Positions 59,462 through 64,000 of a stretch of 64,000 nt of DNA are shown in pieces (the first letter of the stretch is position 1; each line of letters starts with the position of its first letter). Source of the stretch: Phycisphaerales bacterium (GTDB taxonomy: Bacteria; Planctomycetota; Phycisphaerae; Phycisphaerales; UBA1924); the NCBI GenBank assembly GCA_016709445.1, contig JADJMV010000004.1, forward strand, positions 496,001 to 560,000. The letters run 5' to 3'. A program made the position numbers and the translations under genes. A model generated the notes under the pieces. It did no database searches. It was given only the letters and a program-made list of their open reading frames with translations, and was not told where the DNA came from.

Positions 59462-62400
59462 AGGGCGCCGGGTGGTGCGCGAGATCTTTGACGCGGCGGC
59501 GGAGCTTCCGGCGGCGGAGCGCGCGGCGTTCGTGGCGGCCAGGTGCGCCGGCGATGCTTCGCTGCAGGCGGAGGTCGAATCGCTGCTCGGATGCCTTGTC
59601 GATGAGGATGGGTTCCTTGAAGGGACGCCCTTCACGACCTCCCCCAGCCTGGCGGCGCGGATGGGGCTGCGCGTACCGGAACGCTTCGGGCACTACCGGG
59701 TCATCCGCCTGGTCGGCGAGGGAGGGATGGGCGCGGTCTACGAGGCGGAGCAGGAGAATCCCCGCCGGCGGGTCGCCCTCAAAATCGTGTATCCCGCCTT
59801 TGCTTCCGGGCAGTTGCTGCGTCGTTTCGAGCATGAGGCGCACGTGCTCGGGCAGCTCAAGCACCCGGGGATCGGGCAGATCTACGAGGCCGGCTGGGAG
59901 GACACGCCGTATGGGCGACAGCCCTATTTCGCTATGGAATTCGTCCGGGGCGTTCCGCTGACCGAGCACGCGGAGCGTGCCGGGCTCACGGTGCGGGAGC
60001 GCCTGGAACTGATGGCCCGGGTGTGCGATGCAATCGAGCATGCGCACCAGAAGGGCGTGATCCACCGGGACATCAAGCCCGCCAATATCCTCGTGGAGGC
60101 GGCCGAGGGGCCCGGCGAGGGCAAGGCCGGTCGGCCCAAGATCCTGGACTTTGGCATCGCGAGGATGACCGACTCGGATATGCGGTACGTGACTCTGCAG
60201 ACGCATGTGGGGCAGTTGCTCGGCACGGTACCCTACATGAGCCCGGAGCAGGTCTCGGGCGACGCAACCACGATCGATGCCCGCTCCGATGTCTACGCGT
60301 TGGGCGTGGTGCTGTATGAATTGCTGGCCCGCCAGCTCCCGTACGAGGTCGGCAACCGTCCGCTCCCCGAGATCGCGAGGATCATCCGGGAGGAGGAGCC
60401 GCGGACGCTCGCCGGGATCGACTCTTCCCTGGCGGGCGACATTTCGACAATCGTGGGCAAGGCATTGCAGAAGGAGCGCGATCGGCGGTACCAGTCCGCC
60501 GCGGAGTTGGCCGCGGACATTCGGCGGCACCTGAGCGACAAGCCGATCTCGGCGCGGCCCCCGACGACGATGTACCAGTTTCGGAAGTTTGCTCGACGCA
60601 ACCGGGCGCTGGTGGCGGGCGTGGTGGCGGCGTTCATCACCCTGATGGTGGCGGTCGTCGTGGTCGCCTCGTTCGCGGTGCGGGAGGCGCACCTGCGTCG
60701 GGTGGCGGACGAGGGCGCGGCCGCCGCCCGTCGCCTGGCATACCGCACGAGCCTCGCGGCGGCGGCGGCAGCCCTGGACAAACGACAACGGCCCACCCTC
60801 CGCCAGCGCCTGGACGAGGCGCCGGAAGAGTTGCGTGGGTGGGAGTGGCGGTATCTCGACCGGCTGTATGACCAGAGCGTGGCGACCGTGCGGCTCGACG
60901 GCGACACCACGCTGGTGGGATTCAACTCCTCCGGCAATGGGGTGCTAACGGTCTCGGGCGAGGGGGTTCTTCAGGCCTGGGACACTGCGGACGGCCGAGA
61001 GGTCGGGCATGCTCCGGCGATCGGCGGGGGTCCCTGGGCGAGCGCGGTCTCGCCGGACCGACAACAGCTCGTCCTCGCGGAGCGGTCCGGGCGAGCGACA
61101 GCGGTGGACACTTCGAGTCTGCGGACGCAGTGGAGCATCGGGGGGCTGGGCAGCCCGCCCGGCTGCGTGTTCAGCCCGGATGGGCGGCGGATCGCGATGG
61201 CACTCGCCGATCAACGCTCGATCGGGCTGTTCGACGCGGAGACCGGGGCGCAGGTGGCGGGCCTCCCGATCGGCATCGTGCCCCCGCTCCCGCTGGCCTT
61301 TGGGCCGCGGGGCGAATCGCTCTTCGTGCTGGATGAGCCTCGCTCGGTCGAATTGGACCTCGCGCGCGGGACGCGACGCGTCTGGCCGAGAGCGGACCTG
61401 CTCGCCGTCACGCCGGACGGGCGGCAGGTGTACACCCAGTGGGGCGAGCACATCGTCGTGTACGACGCCGTGTCCATCGGCGAGCTGCGGACCGTCCGGG
61501 GAGAAACCGGGCCGATCTCCGCGTGGGCGATACCCGATCGGGGCCACCTGATGGCCGTGGGCGAGAGCACCGGCTGGATCGGCTTCCACGACATCCTGAG
61601 CGGGGAGTCGGTCGGTGAGGTTTGTGCGCACGATGGGCCTGTGCAGATGATCTGCTACTCGGCCGACGGTGGGCGCATGGCGTCGATCGACGCTGCCGGC
61701 ACGCTGCGTTTGTGGGACGGGGCCGATGGGCCGACGCCCATGCGGATCGCGTTGGGCAACGACAACATGAACGGCGTCGCGTTCGATCGTGAGGGCTCGG
61801 TCGTTGCAACGATCGGCTGGGGAAGCGTCAAGCTCTGGGATGCCCGCACCGGCGCGGAGCGTTGGCTCCGCGTCGTAACCCACCCGTCGGAGCAGGGCGG
61901 CGCCGTCGCGGTGAGACCGGACGGGGGCATGGTCGCGGCCGCGGTGCGCACACCGGGACTGTGGGTGTTCGAAGCGTCGAGCGGAGAGCACCGGTCGCTC
62001 CAGGCCGAGCGGGCCGAACTGATCGACCTGCTGGCGTGGACGTCCCGGGGCGCAGAGCTGGCCCTGGTGCGCGGGGTCGGAGTCGAGGTGATTGACTCCA
62101 CCGACGGCGCACTACGCGGACGGTTCCGCCTGGACGGCGACACGCGGATCAGCTGCATCGCCGCGGGTCCGGGGGGCGAATCCCTCGCGATCGGGCGTGA
62201 CGATGGGTCGCTCTGGCTGTGGACGATCGGTGCGGATCACGCGGCGCAGGTCCTGGCCGCGACGGGGGTCGCGGCGACTGCGGTCACGTTCAGCCCGGAC
62301 GGGCATCGGCTCGCGGCCGGGGGCGCCGACGGCACGGTCGTCATCTGGCCCGTCGATTCGCCCGGCGCGGGCGCGTCGAGCCGCCTGCTGTCACCTGTGC

Positions 62401-63203
62401 GGTCGATGCAATTCCATCCCGACGGCGAGAGGTTGCTCGTCGCGGCCGCGGACGGGCACATGCATGTGCTGCGGGCGTCGGACAGCGAAGACCTGCTTGT
62501 GCTCGATTCTGGAACGGACGCGATCGTCGGCGCCGGGTTCACGGGCCATGGTGAGGGTGTGCTCGCCTGCGGCCCTCGGATCGGGCTTGCCATTTTCGAT
62601 CCGCGCCCGGATGCCGCGATCCGCGAGCAGCGCAGGCTCGTGCGCGAGGCCCATTGGTGGGTGGATCGGGCATTCGAGGCCGAGCGTGTCGTCTCTCACA
62701 CGGTCGATCGACTCCGATCTGAGCCGGGAATCCCCGAGAACCTGCGTGGCCTCTGCGTGCAGCTCGCCGTCGCACGGGGCGACCAGTCCAATTGGCTCAA
62801 CTCGCTCGCATGGGGGCTCGTGCAGTACCCCAACCAGGCGGAGAAGTCGTACGCCGACGGGCTGCGGATGGCCGAGGCCGCCGTTGGCGTGATGCCCGAC
62901 CACACGAAATACCTCAACACCTTGGGCGTCGCGCAGTACCGTATGGGGCTCGTGCGGGAGGCGGCGGAGACCTTTGAGCGGTGTGCGGAGCTGCACCGGG
63001 AGGCGGGATTCGAGGCCAGCCCATACGACACGGTATTCCTCGCCATGTGCTACGAGGTCGAGGGCCGACACGGGGACGCGTTGCGCATGCTTGAGACGAC
63101 CCGAGCGTTGGCGGCCCAGCTGCCAGATGCCGGCGCCGCGGACATGACCGCCATGCTCCGCGAGGCGGAACTCCGGCTCGGGCTCGCCGGCGCGAAGGGA
63201 TGA
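59454..63203 (+). CDS. Membrane-bound Ser/Thr protein kinase with WD40 propellers
   Basis: A 1249-residue Hanks-type kinase. The N-terminal 70 residues (VVREIFDAAAELPAAERAAF) form a helical planctomycete-type extension. GEGGMGAVYEA (88-98), Lys 110, HRDIKPAN (204-211), DFG (232-234) and YMSPEQVSGD are intact. One membrane helix spans about 385-408. The extracytoplasmic part has many WD40-like repeats (for example GNGVLTVSGEGVLQAWD, GRMASIDAAGTLRLWDGA, GSVVATIGWGSVKLWDARTG, GHRLAAGGADGTVVIWPVD) and a helical tail near 1100-1240. Overlaps the sigma gene, so probably acts with it. Confidence 0.93.
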   Translation: MAEGRRVVREIFDAAAELPAAERAAFVAARCAGDASLQAEVESLLGCLVDEDGFLEGTPFTTSPSLAARMGLRVPERFGHYRVIRLVGEGGMGAVYEAEQENPRRRVALKIVYPAFASGQLLRRFEHEAHVLGQLKHPGIGQIYEAGWEDTPYGRQPYFAMEFVRGVPLTEHAERAGLTVRERLELMARVCDAIEHAHQKGVIHRDIKPANILVEAAEGPGEGKAGRPKILDFGIARMTDSDMRYVTLQTHVGQLLGTVPYMSPEQVSGDATTIDARSDVYALGVVLYELLARQLPYEVGNRPLPEIARIIREEEPRTLAGIDSSLAGDISTIVGKALQKERDRRYQSAAELAADIRRHLSDKPISARPPTTMYQFRKFARRNRALVAGVVAAFITLMVAVVVVASFAVREAHLRRVADEGAAAARRLAYRTSLAAAAAALDKRQRPTLRQRLDEAPEELRGWEWRYLDRLYDQSVATVRLDGDTTLVGFNSSGNGVLTVSGEGVLQAWDTADGREVGHAPAIGGGPWASAVSPDRQQLVLAERSGRATAVDTSSLRTQWSIGGLGSPPGCVFSPDGRRIAMALADQRSIGLFDAETGAQVAGLPIGIVPPLPLAFGPRGESLFVLDEPRSVELDLARGTRRVWPRADLLAVTPDGRQVYTQWGEHIVVYDAVSIGELRTVRGETGPISAWAIPDRGHLMAVGESTGWIGFHDILSGESVGEVCAHDGPVQMICYSADGGRMASIDAAGTLRLWDGADGPTPMRIALGNDNMNGVAFDREGSVVATIGWGSVKLWDARTGAERWLRVVTHPSEQGGAVAVRPDGGMVAAAVRTPGLWVFEASSGEHRSLQAERAELIDLLAWTSRGAELALVRGVGVEVIDSTDGALRGRFRLDGDTRISCIAAGPGGESLAIGRDDGSLWLWTIGADHAAQVLAATGVAATAVTFSPDGHRLAAGGADGTVVIWPVDSPGAGASSRLLSPVRSMQFHPDGERLLVAAADGHMHVLRASDSEDLLVLDSGTDAIVGAGFTGHGEGVLACGPRIGLAIFDPRPDAAIREQRRLVREAHWWVDRAFEAERVVSHTVDRLRSEPGIPENLRGLCVQLAVARGDQSNWLNSLAWGLVQYPNQAEKSYADGLRMAEAAVGVMPDHTKYLNTLGVAQYRMGLVREAAETFERCAELHREAGFEASPYDTVFLAMCYEVEGRHGDALRMLETTRALAAQLPDAGAADMTAMLREAELRLGLAGAKG

Positions 63204-63212
63204 CCGGATCTC

Positions 63213-64000
63213 CTACGACGCTCCAACGGGCAAGGCCCTGAGCGAGGGGGCCAGTGGCGGTGGTTGCGCGACCCGGCTGCTGATCGTCACGCTCGCTCCG
63301 GACGCGGCGGACTCGAGGATCGCATGCATGGTCTCCAGCACGTGGAGAGCGAGTTCACCGCTCGCAAGCGGGGGGCGCCCCTCCGCGACCGCGGCGGCGA
63401 GGTCGATAACGCCCAGCCCGCGAGAGTTCTCCGCGTGACCCTCGTCGAGAGGAACCTCCCGCGCCTCCTTCTCGTCACGGACGCGGAGCTTGATGGGGCC
63501 GCCGAACCCGTTGGGGTCGGGGGCGGTGATGGTGCCCTCACCGCCGAAAATCTCCATGCAGGGCAGCGAGTGGGTCCAGACATCGAAGCTCATGATGAGC
63601 GTGGCGATCGGGCCACTCACGAATTCGATCGAGGCGCAGACATGCGTCGGTGTCTCGACGCGGATCATGCCGCCCTTCTTGGGCTCGCTGGTGATCTCAC
63701 GCTCGGGGGTGGTCACGCGGGCGAACGATGCAACGCGCCGGACCGGGCCGAAGAGCGTCATCATGGCGGTCAGGTAATAGGGTCCCATGTCGAAGAGCGG
63801 GCCGGCGCCACGCTTGTAGAAGAACTCCGGATCGGGGTGCCACCGCTCGGGACCGGAGTACATCATGCAGCCGACGGCGCCGACGGGCGTGCCGATCGTG
63901 CCCTCGTCGATCAGGCGGCGGACGGTCTGGTAGCCGGCGCCGAGGACGGTGTCCGGAGCGCAGCCGACAAGACGCCCGCGGCGCTTGGCCGTCTCGACGA
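63213..64000 (-). CDS. Gfo/Idh/MocA-family oxidoreductase, 5' end beyond the window
   Basis: The C-terminal ~262 residues of an NAD(P)-dependent sugar or inositol dehydrogenase-like protein. The frame runs past the internal ATG at 63866 to the edge and includes CAPDTVLGAGYQTVRRLIDEGTIGTPVGAV, typical of the family. WHPDPEFFYKRGAGPLFDMGPYYLTAMMTLFGPV and EIFGGEGTITAPDPN follow. The N-terminal Rossmann domain lies outside the window. Substrate unknown. It is convergent with the kinase gene, 9 bases apart. Confidence 0.9.
   Translation of the reverse strand, partial: VETAKRRGRLVGCAPDTVLGAGYQTVRRLIDEGTIGTPVGAVGCMMYSGPERWHPDPEFFYKRGAGPLFDMGPYYLTAMMTLFGPVRRVASFARVTTPEREITSEPKKGGMIRVETPTHVCASIEFVSGPIATLIMSFDVWTHSLPCMEIFGGEGTITAPDPNGFGGPIKLRVRDEKEAREVPLDEGHAENSRGLGVIDLAAAVAEGRPPLASGELALHVLETMHAILESAASGASVTISSRVAQPPPLAPSLRALPVGAS

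Noticed and set aside
58902..60788. 628-codon open frame antisense to the sigma factor and kinase
   Set aside because: Arg/Pro-rich shadow; both sense genes have strong family motifs.

Overview
The window is GC-rich, densely coded bacterial DNA that looks like Planctomycetota, most probably class Phycisphaerae. Four exported proteins end in a PAPG-type proline motif, a hydrophobic stretch and an Arg cluster (PEP-CTERM-like). There is a dockerin-like EF-hand tail protein, a planctomycete-style ECF sigma factor overlapping a huge Ser/Thr kinase-WD40 protein, and a DUF1559-like pseudopilin. No rRNA, tRNA, CRISPR array, insertion sequence or prophage was recognised.

Layout. 0-5.6 kb: three PEP-CTERM-like exported proteins, an S41 protease and a decayed relative of that protease's N-terminal domain. 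5.7-16.4 kb: murJ, an entericidin-like lipoprotein, an SDR enzyme, an EF-hand protein, membrane and zinc-ribbon proteins, a pseudopilin, an AhpD-like protein, ychF and a kinase-TPR protein. 16.4-34.5 kb: rlmN, a broken asnS, a GAF-GGDEF cyclase, coaD, an HD hydrolase, a GNAT enzyme, a DEAD-box helicase, a metalloprotease, glutamate dehydrogenase, an SGNH hydrolase, nfo, a TPR lipoprotein, a frameshifted PilZ protein, queF, a YhaM-like nuclease and a LON-domain protein.

34.5-49.5 kb is the most interesting part: a probable extracellular electron transfer locus. On the minus strand a five-gene operon encodes an NHL-propeller lipoprotein, a pentaheme lipoprotein, a large outer-membrane beta-barrel, a second NHL lipoprotein and a ~12-heme cytochrome. 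Upstream sit two tandem tetraheme cytochromes that resemble the OmcE nanowire family, each with a sigma-54-like promoter. Divergent from these is a cytochrome c maturation operon (ccmE-ccmF-orfX-ccmA-ccmB-ccmC-ccmD). Its CcmE carries a CxxxY haem motif in place of HxxxY and no ccmG or ccmH is present, as in the System I* variant known from Desulfovibrio. The assembly machinery thus sits beside the cytochromes it would mature.

49.5-64 kb: an ABC-F ATPase; a complete RNA-repair locus (rtcR divergent from rtcB-rtcA) with a sigma-54-like promoter and palindromic candidate activator sites; a dockerin-like protein; an exported endonuclease/exonuclease/phosphatase-fold protein; a tail-fibre-like exported protein; the ECF sigma factor and kinase-WD40 pair; and a Gfo/Idh/MocA oxidoreductase running off the right edge.

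Caution: at least six genes (asnS, the PilZ gene, the 12-heme cytochrome, one tetraheme copy, orfX, ccmC), and possibly ccmE, carry single-base frame breaks, several in short homopolymers. Reading frames are conserved on both sides of each break, so either assembly indel errors or very recent decay is likely. asnS also lacks its 3' end.
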